Shown: positions 36,847-46,252 of the stretch, in pieces
Layout: each line of letters starts with the position of its first letter
Numbering within the stretch: the first letter of the stretch is position 1
NCBI GenBank assembly: GCA_008364785.1
Contig: VTTJ01000003.1
Span: forward strand, 1 to 64,000
From: Bacillus sp. BGMRC 2118
GTDB taxonomy: Bacteria; Bacillota; Bacilli; Bacillales; SA4
Direction: 5' to 3'
DNA length: 64,000 nucleotides
Program-made: the position numbers and the translations under genes
The notes under the pieces: generated by a model
Seen by the model: only the letters and a program-made list of their open reading frames with translations
Told to the model about the DNA's origin: nothing
The model's database searches: none

Positions 36847-36880
36847 ATGTAACCTCCTACTAACTTCTTCATATTAATTT

Positions 36881-37022
36881 AGCTCTTTTCTAAAACTTTG
36901 TTGATGTAAACCAGTTTTAGGTTGGATTAGAAAAGAACAACTCCCTTTATGTATAGAAGTATCAGGTAAAAATCCGGCTTTTGGATTTTTACGCAAAAGC
37001 AACAATCTATACGAAAACAGAC
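36881..37022 (-). mobile_element. MITE-like family 1, copy E, inverted and shortened
   Basis: About 142 bp with both ends recognisable: AGCTCTTTTCTAAAACTTTG at the left and CTATACGAAAACAGAC at the right, so it is inverted relative to copy A. About 40 bases of the middle are missing. It lies 34 bases upstream of hprK. Confidence 0.78.
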
Positions 37023-37193
37023 TTTTATTTTGAAGTAAGAGCATCTATTACTATACATCGTATTGTACCACTAATCGTTTAGGAGGAAAAACGCTTGAAT
37101 TGACAGTTATAGTAAACAGAAATAAAAAACAAAGCATGAACAATACGTATTAGCAAAAGATAGTATAAAACACTGGCTGAAAGGTGGATCACA

Positions 37194-37433
37194 ATGGAAA
37201 TTAAAAAGGAAAAAGTCGTAACTGCATTTACCTTATCTCTGCAACCAACAGAATATCGTATCATCTTAGACTCATTATCTTCCTATTTAGATTCACTGCA
37301 ACAAACACTACAAAACGATAAACAAGATCTTACATACGATAACACAGATTTTCAAGAACAAACCATTAAAGAAACGAAACAATTATTACAGCAATTAGAA
37401 GCGGAATATAACAATGAGTGGATTAGTGAGTAA
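37194..37433 (+). CDS. Hypothetical small coiled-coil protein
   Basis: I do not recognise this 79-residue protein. It is charged and mostly helical (DSLSSYLDSLQQTLQND, then TIKETKQLLQQLEAEYNNEW), without membrane segment or signal. AAAGGTGGAT lies upstream of the ATG, and the frame ends before a hairpin shared with the convergent lipoprotein gene. It is divergent from hprK. Confidence 0.65.
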   Translation: MEIKKEKVVTAFTLSLQPTEYRIILDSLSSYLDSLQQTLQNDKQDLTYDNTDFQEQTIKETKQLLQQLEAEYNNEWISE

Positions 37434-37464
37434 CCTATTGAAGTTTTTACGAAACAAAATAAAA

Positions 37465-37512
37465 AATAACACATAAAGTCATGGAGTTTCATCCATAGCT
37501 ATATGTGTTATT
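37465..37512. terminator. Probable bidirectional terminator hairpin
   Basis: Outer arms AATAACACATA and TATGTGTTATT pair well and are joined by an imperfect inner stem (CATGGA/TCCATAG). It lies between the convergent 79-residue gene and the lipoprotein gene. Confidence 0.6.
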
Positions 37513-37528
37513 TGCCAACCAGGAAAAT

Positions 37529-38023
37529 TTAATTACGCAGTTCCTCAAATAATTCTAACCCATCCATCTTTCGAATCATTGTAATCTTACCCTTGTCATC
37601 CAGATTTATTTTGCCAGATACGATAGCGGTCTTTGTTTCCTCACCTTTGTTGTATACTACCAAAACTTCGTAATCATAGACGTTATTGTCTGTACCTTCA
37701 ATCTTTTTTATGTTGATACTTTGGGGCTGTAATTGATACCCATTTACATGCGCATCTCTTAAAAATACCAACACAAAATTCCTTCGAACCATACTATCCA
37801 AGTCTGCTAGTATGTCACCATATTTATCTTCTAAATAAACGTCTAGTTCTGGTGAATATAAACCTTGATCTAAAATTGTACGAAGTTCCTCCGTAGGTCC
37901 TGTAAACTCATTTTCCAAATAGGTCTGAATCGTCACTTTATTCTCATCCTTAAGCGAACATCCTGCAAGAAAGATAGAAGAAAACAATAACACCATAATA
38001 CCGAACAGCTTCATTTTCTTCAA
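37529..38023 (-). CDS. Putative lipoprotein
   Basis: A 164-residue exported lipoprotein of unknown role. A lipoprotein signal peptide is clear: basic MKKMKLFG, a hydrophobic core and the lipobox LAGC with the Cys at about residue 22, a substrate for the Lgt encoded 2.5 kb upstream. The mature part looks like a small soluble alpha/beta domain (FVLVFLRDAHVNGYQLQPQS, YDYEVLVVYNKGEETKTAIVSGKINLD). No close family was recognised. Confidence 0.78.
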   Translation of the reverse strand: MKKMKLFGIMVLLFSSIFLAGCSLKDENKVTIQTYLENEFTGPTEELRTILDQGLYSPELDVYLEDKYGDILADLDSMVRRNFVLVFLRDAHVNGYQLQPQSINIKKIEGTDNNVYDYEVLVVYNKGEETKTAIVSGKINLDDKGKITMIRKMDGLELFEELRN

Positions 38024-38101
38024 AAAGTCACCTCCCAGTATATGTTCTACGGTTCACCTTTTCAAAAGTTTCAATATTCTTACTTTTAGTTGCGATGACA
38101 T

Positions 38102-38141
38102 AAAAAAAATGAAGTCAACTTGAAACGACAAGTTGACTTCA
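38102..38141 (-). terminator. Terminator after yvlD
   Basis: The 13-bp perfect stem TGAAGTCAACTTG/CAAGTTGACTTCA with a 6-base loop is followed on the minus strand by TTTTTTTTA. Confidence 0.92.
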
Positions 38142-38152
38142 TCTATTCCATC

Positions 38153-38515
38153 TTATTTTTTCTTCTCCGCCAATGGCTCAATAATCACCTTTTGGATGAG
38201 CAAATTCAAAATCGAAATGACAATTGCAGCCAATACTGCCATGCCAAAACTTTCAATCACGAACGAATCGCCCATTAACGACTGTGTCATCCATAGTGTA
38301 ATCGCATTGATAATAAATAGAAACAAGCCAAGAGATAACAAGGTGACGGGCAACGTTAGCACAATTAAGATGGGCTTAACAATTACATTTAAGATCGATA
38401 GAATGAAGCTTGCAACAATAGCTGCACCTACACCCTCTATATGAAACGATTCAAAATAACCAGCCACCACGATTAACACTAAGCTATTTACTAAAATGGA
38501 CAAAAGCCATTTCAT
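38153..38515 (-). CDS. yvlD: Phage-holin-like membrane protein YvlD
   Basis: A 120-residue membrane protein of the DUF360/Phage_holin_4_2 type with about four hydrophobic segments (about 3-20, 28-48, 55-80, 88-110). In Bacillus subtilis yvlABCD is an envelope-stress (SigW) operon; here yvlB, yvlC and yvlD are adjacent in the same order, with overlaps of one base or less. I did not identify a SigW promoter. A strong terminator follows. Confidence 0.9.
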   Translation of the reverse strand: MKWLLSILVNSLVLIVVAGYFESFHIEGVGAAIVASFILSILNVIVKPILIVLTLPVTLLSLGLFLFIINAITLWMTQSLMGDSFVIESFGMAVLAAIVISILNLLIQKVIIEPLAEKKK

Positions 38516-38712
38516 TAATGCACCACATCCTCCTCATTTGGCACGACCAGCATCCAAACGATATAGACGAGCAAGAACGTCCCAAAGCTTATCAAAGCAC
38601 CTATTACAAATAAGATACGTAAAAGTGCAGCATCTATACCCGTATATTCAGCTAATCCACCGATAGAACCCGAAATTTTCCTGTCTTTTCTTGAACGATA
38701 TAACTTTTTCAT
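38515..38712 (-). CDS. yvlC: PspC-domain small membrane protein YvlC
   Basis: A 65-residue PspC-domain protein: the motif KLYRSRKDRKISGSIGGLAEYTGID is followed by a hydrophobic segment (about 33-58). PspC proteins act in membrane-stress signalling. It overlaps yvlD by one base and starts one base after yvlB, so the three are translated together. Confidence 0.92.
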   Translation of the reverse strand: MKKLYRSRKDRKISGSIGGLAEYTGIDAALLRILFVIGALISFGTFLLVYIVWMLVVPNEEDVVH

Positions 38713-38713
38713 T

Positions 38714-39823
38714 TTACTCCACCTCTTTTATTAAAATCGACCCTGTTTTTGTATCTCCATCAATAAATAATGGCTGACCGCTTTCTAAAGCATTCGCCTC
38801 AAACTTCAAATACTTTTGGACAATCTCTGACTTTTCTTCTTTCTTTACAACATGATTCAAGTCACAACGGAAGCTTCCGACATTTGACTTCAACTCACCT
38901 AGAATGTGTCTGTTTCGCGGTACGATTACATCTACATTGCCGGTTGTCGATTTAATTAAGACCGTCTCACAAAGTGGCGTTTCCACTGTACAAATAACAT
39001 TTCCATTAAAGCTTTGGATGTCCGCCTTTTCATAGGAACCACTAATGGTAATCGTTCCATTGATTGTTTCCGCTTCTACTTTTTTTGTATTTAATTCACT
39101 TACAGTAATATGACCATTCGCTGTTTCCACTTCGAATTTATTGGTGTCAAATCGGGTCGCTGTTATCTTCCCATTTGCTGTTTTTGCTTTAAAGTCTTGT
39201 ACGCGAATTCCTTCTCCGTCAATGCGACCATTAAATAATCGAATAGAAATACGCTCATATTGCGCCTCTGGTATATAAATTTTTGCATCAACCTTCATTT
39301 TTTTCTTCTGTACAGCATATTTTAGTTTTCCGCCTTCAATGGAAAAGAGGACATCCTGCAGGAAGGAACGTCTTGCCTCATCCTCTGACTGCACCTGGTA
39401 AACTTTCGCCTCACATTCTACTCTGACATCACGCTCATTCCACGGAAACATTTGAATACTTCCATTTGCTACATCTATATCAATATCAGTTAAATACACA
39501 TCAGAATACTGAAAGATATGAGAAACCGATACCGAAGAACCAAAATTAAAGTCTAGATCAAAATCCTTTATTTTTTTCACAGCTTGATCGAGAAAATCGA
39601 GTACGGAGGTTTTCACCGTTTTATGTGTTTTTCCTTTTGTTTGTTGCGTTCCTTCATCCCAATTCACATGAGTAGAGAGCTCATGCAAGAGCATTTCTTC
39701 CTTCTGCTCACTTTTTTGGCTGTCTTGTTCTAATGCTTCTAATAACGGTAACGCCTGTTCTGCAGACAATTTTCCGTCTTCAATCATTTTCAATATGCGC
39801 TTTCGCTCTTCAGTAATCGGCAT
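38714..39823 (-). CDS. yvlB: DUF4097 family beta-helix protein YvlB
   Basis: A 369-residue protein with an N-terminal SHOCT-like helical segment (ERKRILKMIEDGKLSAEQALPLLEALE), a spacer, and a C-terminal DUF4097 domain made of repeated short strands (KAKTANGKITATRF, VETANGHITVSEL, AETINGTITISGS, then STTGNVDVIVPRN), the pattern of a parallel beta-helix adhesin-like fold. I chose the ATG at 39823; the frame also has a GTG three codons earlier that overlaps the ribosome site GAGGTG. Function is unknown, but it belongs to the yvl envelope-stress set. Confidence 0.9.
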   Translation of the reverse strand: MPITEERKRILKMIEDGKLSAEQALPLLEALEQDSQKSEQKEEMLLHELSTHVNWDEGTQQTKGKTHKTVKTSVLDFLDQAVKKIKDFDLDFNFGSSVSVSHIFQYSDVYLTDIDIDVANGSIQMFPWNERDVRVECEAKVYQVQSEDEARRSFLQDVLFSIEGGKLKYAVQKKKMKVDAKIYIPEAQYERISIRLFNGRIDGEGIRVQDFKAKTANGKITATRFDTNKFEVETANGHITVSELNTKKVEAETINGTITISGSYEKADIQSFNGNVICTVETPLCETVLIKSTTGNVDVIVPRNRHILGELKSNVGSFRCDLNHVVKKEEKSEIVQKYLKFEANALESGQPLFIDGDTKTGSILIKEVE

Positions 39824-39889
39824 ATAACACACCTCTTCATTTAGTAATGTATCTATTTAGACGTTCTCTTTTCATAAAACCCTTCAGGC

Positions 39890-40204
39890 TTAATACGTTC
39901 GTATTACTTGAATTCCTTTAATCACGTTCCAGATAACAATGACGATGTTCACAATAAACGTAAAAATAAATGCTAAAATAATGACTATGTTCAATGCATC
40001 ACCAAATCCTGTCACCCAACCAACAAAAACAAACAACGGAATGGTCACAAATGGAAGAATATGTGAAACGAGTGCATGCTTCGCATGACGCTTAACCTCT
40101 GAATCATCCACGATAAAATACACTGCAACCGGTAAAATAAACCCGGCAAAAAACACACTAAAATAACATAGCGCTGATAGTAACTTGTTTGTATCTGACT
40201 TCAT
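39890..40204 (-). CDS. DUF4870 small membrane protein (YvlA-like)
   Basis: A 104-residue membrane protein with three hydrophobic segments (about 8-30, 45-65, 70-98) and the DUF4870-like motif VKRHAKHALVSHILPFV. The ATG at 40204 is chosen because AAGGAG lies upstream; the open frame runs 51 codons further without a ribosome site, into the tandem array. It lies 66 bases upstream of yvlB and occupies the place of yvlA. Confidence 0.82.
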   Translation of the reverse strand: MKSDTNKLLSALCYFSVFFAGFILPVAVYFIVDDSEVKRHAKHALVSHILPFVTIPLFVFVGWVTGFGDALNIVIILAFIFTFIVNIVIVIWNVIKGIQVIRTY

Positions 40205-40310
40205 GCTGATCAACTCCTTATGTACAGTATTACGAATGAAGCGTGGCGTTGGTTTCAATATTATATTCAAGAGTTTCATATTTTTTTGAGGTACAGCTGC
40301 GTATTTTGTG

Positions 40311-40660
40311 ATTCCTTCACTTTGAGTATTATGTTTGCAACTGGTGGATTCCTTCACAATCTTGCGAATTCCTACTACTTTCGTTACTATCCCTTTACTT
40401 TCTCTCGTATTCCTACAACTTTTTTATGAGATTCCTTCACTTCTACGAGATTTCTTACAACTTGGTTGGTCCCTCACAATTTTGGTGAACTATTATTATA
40501 ACTTCTTCACTTTGACTATCATTTCTGCAACTTGGTGGATTCCTTCACAATCTTGCGAATTCCTACTACTTTCGTTAATATCCCTTCACTTCTTCACGTA
40601 TTCCTTCAACTTTTTATGAAATCCCTTCACTTTGATGAGAATTCTTACAACTTTTAAATA
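40311..40660. repeat. Degenerate 20-21 bp tandem array (ATTCCTTCAC core)
   Basis: About seventeen diverged copies of a unit resembling ATTCCTTCAC plus ten variable bases, at intervals of mostly 19-22 bases (for example 40368, 40389, 40409, 40431, 40450 and 40559, 40579, 40600, 40621, 40641). A 60-base block (TGGATTCCTTCACAATCTTG onward) occurs twice almost exactly, about 190 bases apart, so part of the array was duplicated as a block. It fills the spacer between uvrA and the DUF4870 gene. Confidence 0.75.
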
Positions 40661-40699
40661 CCTTCTCTATATCAACAAAGCCTACACTGCAAATGTAAA

Positions 40700-40735
40700 C
40701 AAAGAAAATAGAGACCCCAGTAGGAGTCTCTATAT
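40700..40735 (-). terminator. Terminator after uvrA
   Basis: On the minus strand AGAGACTCC-TACT-GGGGTCTCT is followed by ATTTTCTTTG. It lies just after the uvrA stop codon. Confidence 0.75.
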
Positions 40736-40737
40736 AG

Positions 40738-43617
40738 TTATGCTTGGCCGATGGATTCTAGTTCTTTAAGTCGTGCTTCGGTTCGAGCACGGTCACGTTC
40801 TAGTATTGGTTTTAAATAGCGGCCGGTATAGGATTCTTCAATTTTGATAATGTCTTCTGGTGTGCCCACACCGACAATGGTACCACCCTTATCTCCACCT
40901 TCAGGACCGATATCCACAATGTAATCCGCTGCTTTAATGACATCTAGATTATGTTCAATCAGGAGGACGGTATCTCCGTTGTCGACGAGTCGTTGAAGCA
41001 CTTCTAATAATCTTGCAATGTCATCAACGTGCAGACCGGTTGTCGGTTCATCGAGAATATAAATAGTTCGTCCTGTTGAGCGGCGATGAAGTTCGGAGGC
41101 AAGTTTCACACGTTGTGCTTCCCCTCCCGAAAGTGTCGTTGCCGGTTGGCCGAGTTTGACGTAGCCTAGGCCTACATCCATAATCGTTTGCAATTTCCGG
41201 TGGATCTTTGGATGATTGGTGAAGAATTCCAGTGCATCCTCAACCGTCATTGCCAATATATCGGAAATATTTTTGTCTTTATACTTTACCTCAAGTGTTT
41301 CACGATTATATCGCTTACCATGACATACTTCACAAGGTACATATACATCCGGTAAGAAGTGCATTTCGATTTTTATAATTCCATCACCGCGGCATGCTTC
41401 ACATCTTCCGCCTTTTACGTTAAAGCTGAAGCGACCTTTCTTATACCCTCTAACCTTTGCTTCATTTGTTGTAGCAAAGAGGTCACGAATGTCATCAAAT
41501 ACACCTGTGTAAGTAGCTGGATTTGATCGAGGAGTACGACCAATCGGTGATTGATCGATATCAATGACTTTATCAAGCTGTTCAATACCTTTTACATCCT
41601 TATGTGCTCCTGGTTTCACTTTGGAACGGTTAATCTTTTGAGCTAATGATTTATATAATATTTCGTTAACAAGTGTACTTTTACCGGAACCTGACACACC
41701 AGTAACGGAAATAAGTGTACCTAACGGGAATTTTACTTTTACATTTTTTAAATTGTTTTCCTTTGCCCCGATAATTTCAATAAATCGTCCATCTGGTTTT
41801 CTTCTTTCAAGTGGAAGTGGAATAAACTTTTTCCCTGCTAAATATTGACCTGTGAGAGACTTCGGGTCATTCATGACTTCTTCAGGTGTCCCTGCAGAAA
41901 TAATTTCTCCACCATGCACGCCTGCTCCAGGGCCAATATCAATTAAGTAATCTGCTGCAATCATCGTATCTTCATCATGTTCAACAACAATCAGTGTATT
42001 CCCGATATCCCTCATGCTTTGAAGGGTGTGAATGAGACGATCATTATCACGTTGATGGAGTCCAATTGATGGCTCATCCAGAATATAGAGTACTCCTGTA
42101 AGTCTTGAACCAATTTGAGTGGCTAAACGGATACGTTGAGCTTCTCCTCCAGATAATGTACCTGCTGCACGGCTCATCGTTAAGTAGTCCAAACCAACGT
42201 TCACTAGGAAGCCTAGACGTTCTAGAATTTCACGAATAATCATATGAGCAATTTTTGCTTCCTTCTCTGATAATTCAAGACCCGTTACATAATTGTATGC
42301 CTCTGTAATAGAAAGGTCAGTTAAGTGCCCAATATGGTTTCCTCCAACCTTAACTGCTAAGCTTTCCTTTTTTAGTCGGAAGCCTTTACAGGTAGGACAT
42401 GAGTGTTCACCCATATACTTTTCCATTTGTTCACGAATATAGTCCGAGCTTGTTTCTTTATAACGGCGTTCTACATTTCGAATAACACCTTCAAATTCAA
42501 TGTACCCTTCACGAACTTGACCGAAGTCATTTTCATAATGGAAGAAGATTTGATCACCTTGGCTACCATAAAGAACGCGGTCCATCAAATGCTTAGGAAT
42601 GTCCTTCACCGGCATATCCATATCGATACCGTAGTGGTTACAAACAGCTTCCAAAAGTTGAGGATAATACTGAGAGCTGGTTGGTTCCCACGGAGCAATG
42701 GCATGTTGTTTTAAGCTTAACTCCCAGTCCGGTATGACTAAATCCTCATCCACTTCCAGTTTAGAGCCTAATCCATCACAGCTTGGACATGCTCCAAAAG
42801 GCGTATTGAACGAGAACATTCTCGGCTCTAGTTCACCTATTGAAAAACCACACATAGGACATGAGTGATTTTCACTAAAGAGAAGTTCTTCTCCTAAATC
42901 CATTACATCAACCATAACTTTTCCTTCGCCTAAGCGAAGGGCTGTTTCTAAAGAATCGGATAGACGGGCAGCAACTCCCTCTTTCACCACAATACGGTCA
43001 ACCACTACTTCAATCGAGTGTTTCTTGTTTTTATCCAGTTCAATATCATCTGTAAGTTCTAGCATTTCACCATCGACTCGAACGCGGACAAAGCCTTGCT
43101 TCTTAATATCATCAATTACCTTGACATGCGCTCCTTTACGGCCGCTAATGACTGGAGCCAATATTTGCAGCTTTGTACGCTCTGGATACTCAAGAATTCT
43201 GTCGACCATTTGTTCAATGGTTTGAGATGATATTTCAATTCCATGTTCAGGACAAATCGGTCGTCCAACACGGGCAAATAATAAACGAAGGTAATCATAA
43301 ATTTCCGTCACAGTTCCAACAGTTGAACGCGGATTACGGCTCGTTGTTTTTTGATCAATTGAAATGGCTGGAGAGAGCCCTTCAATCACATCTACATCTG
43401 GCTTGTCCATTTGACCTAAAAATTGACGGGCATAGGCTGATAATGACTCGACATATCGTCTTTGACCTTCCGCATAGATTGTGTCAAATGCCAATGAGGA
43501 TTTTCCCGAACCGGATAAGCCTGTAATGACAACAAGCTTATCTCTCGGAATGGTTACATCTATATTTTTTAGATTGTGTGCTCTCGCACCTTTTACGACG
43601 ATTTTATCCATGACCAT
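40738..43617 (-). CDS. uvrA: Excinuclease ABC subunit A
   Basis: The damage-recognition ATPase of nucleotide excision repair. The 959-residue protein has two ABC ATPase modules: Walker [14 protein letters not shown] near residue 35 and [13 protein letters not shown] near 645, with signature motifs [12 protein letters not shown] and [12 protein letters not shown]. Zinc fingers are seen as [20 protein letters not shown] plus CPSC, and CEACRGDG plus CEVC. The start is ATG 43617 or 43611; both lie after AAGGA. It follows uvrB by 6 bases in a uvrBA operon. Confidence 0.98.
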   Translation of the reverse strand: MVMDKIVVKGARAHNLKNIDVTIPRDKLVVITGLSGSGKSSLAFDTIYAEGQRRYVESLSAYARQFLGQMDKPDVDVIEGLSPAISIDQKTTSRNPRSTVGTVTEIYDYLRLLFARVGRPICPEHGIEISSQTIEQMVDRILEYPERTKLQILAPVISGRKGAHVKVIDDIKKQGFVRVRVDGEMLELTDDIELDKNKKHSIEVVVDRIVVKEGVAARLSDSLETALRLGEGKVMVDVMDLGEELLFSENHSCPMCGFSIGELEPRMFSFNTPFGACPSCDGLGSKLEVDEDLVIPDWELSLKQHAIAPWEPTSSQYYPQLLEAVCNHYGIDMDMPVKDIPKHLMDRVLYGSQGDQIFFHYENDFGQVREGYIEFEGVIRNVERRYKETSSDYIREQMEKYMGEHSCPTCKGFRLKKESLAVKVGGNHIGHLTDLSITEAYNYVTGLELSEKEAKIAHMIIREILERLGFLVNVGLDYLTMSRAAGTLSGGEAQRIRLATQIGSRLTGVLYILDEPSIGLHQRDNDRLIHTLQSMRDIGNTLIVVEHDEDTMIAADYLIDIGPGAGVHGGEIISAGTPEEVMNDPKSLTGQYLAGKKFIPLPLERRKPDGRFIEIIGAKENNLKNVKVKFPLGTLISVTGVSGSGKSTLVNEILYKSLAQKINRSKVKPGAHKDVKGIEQLDKVIDIDQSPIGRTPRSNPATYTGVFDDIRDLFATTNEAKVRGYKKGRFSFNVKGGRCEACRGDGIIKIEMHFLPDVYVPCEVCHGKRYNRETLEVKYKDKNISDILAMTVEDALEFFTNHPKIHRKLQTIMDVGLGYVKLGQPATTLSGGEAQRVKLASELHRRSTGRTIYILDEPTTGLHVDDIARLLEVLQRLVDNGDTVLLIEHNLDVIKAADYIVDIGPEGGDKGGTIVGVGTPEDIIKIEESYTGRYLKPILERDRARTEARLKELESIGQA

Positions 43618-43623
43618 TGTTCG

Positions 43624-45603
43624 TTATTTTCCTTCCGCTTTCAGTTCTAAAAGTAAGTCACGTAGTTCAGCAGCACGTTCGAAGTTCAGTGCCTTTGCTG
43701 CTTCCTTCATTTCTACTTCAAGACTTGCCAATAATTTCTCACGCTCTGGCTTTGTTAACTTAGACAGCTTCGGCGTTAATTCGTATTGCTCCTCTTCCTC
43801 TGCTGCTACTGTCGCACGTATCACATCTCGAATATTTTTCTGTATCGTTTTCGGTGTGATTCCATGTTCTAGATTGTAGGCTTCCTGTGTTGCACGACGG
43901 CGCTTTGTCTCATTGATGGCAATTTCCATTGAGTTCGTGATGCGATCTGCATACATGATCACATGACCATTTTCATTACGAGCTGCACGTCCAATCGTTT
44001 GAATTAATGAACGCTCAGATCGCAGGAATCCTTCCTTATCGGCATCCAGAATAGCAACCAGTGATACTTCAGGAATATCTAATCCTTCTCTAAGAAGGTT
44101 AATTCCAATAAGCACATCAAATTTCCCTAAACGAAGATCTCGAATGATTTCAATTCGCTCTAACGTTTTAATTTCAGAGTGTAAGTAATTCACCTTAATT
44201 CCTAGTTCCTTTAAGTAATTAGTTAGGTCCTCTGACATTTTCTTCGTTAACGTTGTCACTAAGACACGTTCGTTCCGTTCAATTCGTGTATGTATTTCTC
44301 CAAGTAAATCGTCAATTTGCCCTTTAATTGGACGCACATCAATTGTCGGGTCAAGAAGTCCGGTTGGACGGATAATTTGCTGGATCATCTCCGGACTGTG
44401 TTCTTGTTCATAAGGTCCAGGTGTAGCTGAAACATAAACAATTTGATTAATGTGTTTTTCAAATTCGTCGAACATTAACGGACGGTTGTCCATCGCGGAC
44501 GGTAATCTGAAACCATGATCAACTAGGACAGATTTCCGTGCTCTGTCACCATTGTACATGGCTCTAATTTGAGGAACGGTAACATGTGATTCATCGACTA
44601 CAATTAAGAAATCCTTTGGAAAGAAGTCAATTAATGTGTACGGCGTTGAACCGGAAGGACGTAACGTTAAGTGTCTCGAGTAGTTCTCAATTCCGGAACA
44701 AAAGCCCATTTCACGCATCATTTCTAAATCATATCGTGTACGTTGTTCAAGACGTTGTGCCTCTAAGAGCTTTCCATTCTCATGCATTTCTGCCAAACGT
44801 TCTTCCAGCTCTTTTTCAATATTTTCAATAGCGACCTTCATTTTCTCTTCACGTGTAACGAAGTGGGATGCAGGGAAAATGGATACGTGCTCACGTTCAG
44901 CAATAATTTCACCTGTCAATGCGTCAACTTCACGAATACGATCAACTTCGTCTCCGAAAAACTCGACGCGAATACAATGCTCATCTCGAGAAGCCGGGAA
45001 AATTTCCACAACATCTCCTCGTACGCGAAATGTACCACGTTGGAAATCAATATCATTCCGTGCATATTGGATGTCAACCAAATCTCGTAACAACTGGTTA
45101 CGCTCTTTTTCCATACCTGTTCGGATTGGTACGACCATTTCACGGTATTCTTCCGGTGAACCTAAACCATAAATACACGATACACTGGCAATGATGATTA
45201 CATCTTTTCGTTCAATTAAAGCAGATGTTGCAGCATGCCTTAATTTATCAATTTCATCATTGATAGAAGCATCCTTTTCAATAAACGTATCTGTTTGTGG
45301 GACGTAGGCTTCCGGCTGATAGTAATCATAGTAACTAACGAAATATTCAACTGCATTATTCGGAAAAAATTCCTTGAACTCACTGTATAGCTGTCCTGCT
45401 AACGTTTTGTTATGGGCGATAATTAGCGTCGGCTTGTTCACTTCTTTTATAAGATTGGAAATCGTAAACGTTTTTCCTGTACCTGTTGCCCCTAGCAACG
45501 TCTGATGCTTTTTGTTGTTCTTAATGCCTTCCACTAGCTGTTTAATAGCCCTTGGCTGATCTCCCGAGGGAGAATAAGCTGAGACTAATTCGAACTGATC
45601 CAC
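43624..45603 (-). CDS. uvrB: Excinuclease ABC subunit B
   Basis: The helicase-like subunit that verifies damage and positions UvrC. The 659-residue protein shows Walker [11 protein letters not shown] near residue 39, the damage-probing beta-hairpin [12 protein letters not shown], the DEAD-like VVDESHVT, helicase motif [11 protein letters not shown] and the C-terminal UvrC/UvrA-interacting UVR motif. I chose GTG 45603, because GGAGG lies seven bases upstream; the frame begins at an ATG eight codons earlier that precedes the ribosome site. In Bacillus uvrBA is part of the SOS regulon, but no clear LexA box was identified here. Confidence 0.98.
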   Translation of the reverse strand: MDQFELVSAYSPSGDQPRAIKQLVEGIKNNKKHQTLLGATGTGKTFTISNLIKEVNKPTLIIAHNKTLAGQLYSEFKEFFPNNAVEYFVSYYDYYQPEAYVPQTDTFIEKDASINDEIDKLRHAATSALIERKDVIIIASVSCIYGLGSPEEYREMVVPIRTGMEKERNQLLRDLVDIQYARNDIDFQRGTFRVRGDVVEIFPASRDEHCIRVEFFGDEVDRIREVDALTGEIIAEREHVSIFPASHFVTREEKMKVAIENIEKELEERLAEMHENGKLLEAQRLEQRTRYDLEMMREMGFCSGIENYSRHLTLRPSGSTPYTLIDFFPKDFLIVVDESHVTVPQIRAMYNGDRARKSVLVDHGFRLPSAMDNRPLMFDEFEKHINQIVYVSATPGPYEQEHSPEMIQQIIRPTGLLDPTIDVRPIKGQIDDLLGEIHTRIERNERVLVTTLTKKMSEDLTNYLKELGIKVNYLHSEIKTLERIEIIRDLRLGKFDVLIGINLLREGLDIPEVSLVAILDADKEGFLRSERSLIQTIGRAARNENGHVIMYADRITNSMEIAINETKRRRATQEAYNLEHGITPKTIQKNIRDVIRATVAAEEEEQYELTPKLSKLTKPEREKLLASLEVEMKEAAKALNFERAAELRDLLLELKAEGK

Positions 45604-45720
45604 ACGAAAGCCTCCTATCCTTTTCATCTATTTTCTATTGTAACAACTTCTATGTAAAAAACCAAGAAATATGAGAACAAATATTCGATTGAATTTGGGA
45701 AAGATTTCTTTTTTTCATTT

Positions 45721-45908
45721 GGCTCTGTTAAACCTTGTTGTTGATTTTCGTTCCAGGACACTCGCCGGATACCGCGGGCGGGTTTGGAAGCCTCCTCGGC
45801 GCTTCTCGCCTGCATGAGTCTCCCTTACCGCGCTTCTCCCGCAGGAGTCTCGCGTCCTTTCACTTCAAACAACTCTGCTAAATATCAACACTGTACTTTA
45901 ACACAGCC
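45721..45908. mobile_element. MITE-like element family 2, copy B, with 8-bp target duplication
   Basis: 188 bp with terminal inverted repeats: left end GGCTCTGTTAAACCTTGTTG, right end read inwards GGCTGTGTTAAAGTACAGTG. It is flanked by the perfect direct repeat TTTCATTT (45713-45720 and 45909-45916). The interior is GC-rich and matches 26130-26308, but has about 9 extra bases around GGAGTCTCGCG. No coding capacity. It lies in the uvrB upstream region. Confidence 0.87.
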
Positions 45909-46024
45909 TTTCATTTCAATTAGACTTCATTCGTATTGACTGTTGTTACCGGCTATAGCGAGTACCCCGTTCATTATGTATAGGATTACTAGCAAAAATG
46001 TTTACGAAAAAAATCTTAACAAAA

Positions 46025-46211
46025 GACTGGTTACGTATAGATTTTTGCTTTCTCATAAAAATCTCAGGAAGCTGGATTTTAACCTTAGTATCGAGTGATC
46101 ACTATATATAAAGAGAGTTGCTCTTTTCTAATTCAACCTCATTTTGCTTCTAAAACTGGTTGTACACCAAAAATAATTGTACTTAAAGCAACAAAGTTTT
46201 AGAAAAGAGCC
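46025..46211 (+). mobile_element. MITE-like family 1, copy F
   Basis: About 187 bp in the same orientation as copy A. The left end is diverged (GACTGGTTACGTATAG), while the hairpin, the AAAGAGAGTTGCTCTTTTCTAA block, AACTGGTTGTA and the right end TTTTAGAAAAGAGCC are kept. It lies 116 bases from the family 2 element, so two different MITE-like elements fill the 625-base uvrB-dac spacer together with about 115 bases in which I saw nothing. Confidence 0.8.
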
Positions 46212-46215
46212 TAAT

Positions 46216-46246
46216 AAAAAAACGCCTATCCACAGGATAGACGTAA
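46216..46246 (-). terminator. Terminator after the DD-carboxypeptidase gene
   Basis: On the minus strand ACGTCTATCC-TGT-GGATAGGCGT is followed by TTTTTTTATT. Confidence 0.85.
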
Positions 46247-46252
46247 TGACCG

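Noticed and set aside
40311..40660. Possible CRISPR array
   Set aside because: Units are about 20 bases and strongly diverged, there are no identical repeats with unique spacers of 30 bases or more, and no cas gene is nearby.
45721..45908. GC-rich block as a structured non-coding RNA or rRNA fragment
   Set aside because: Terminal inverted repeats, a perfect 8-bp flanking duplication and a second copy elsewhere explain it as a MITE-like insertion.
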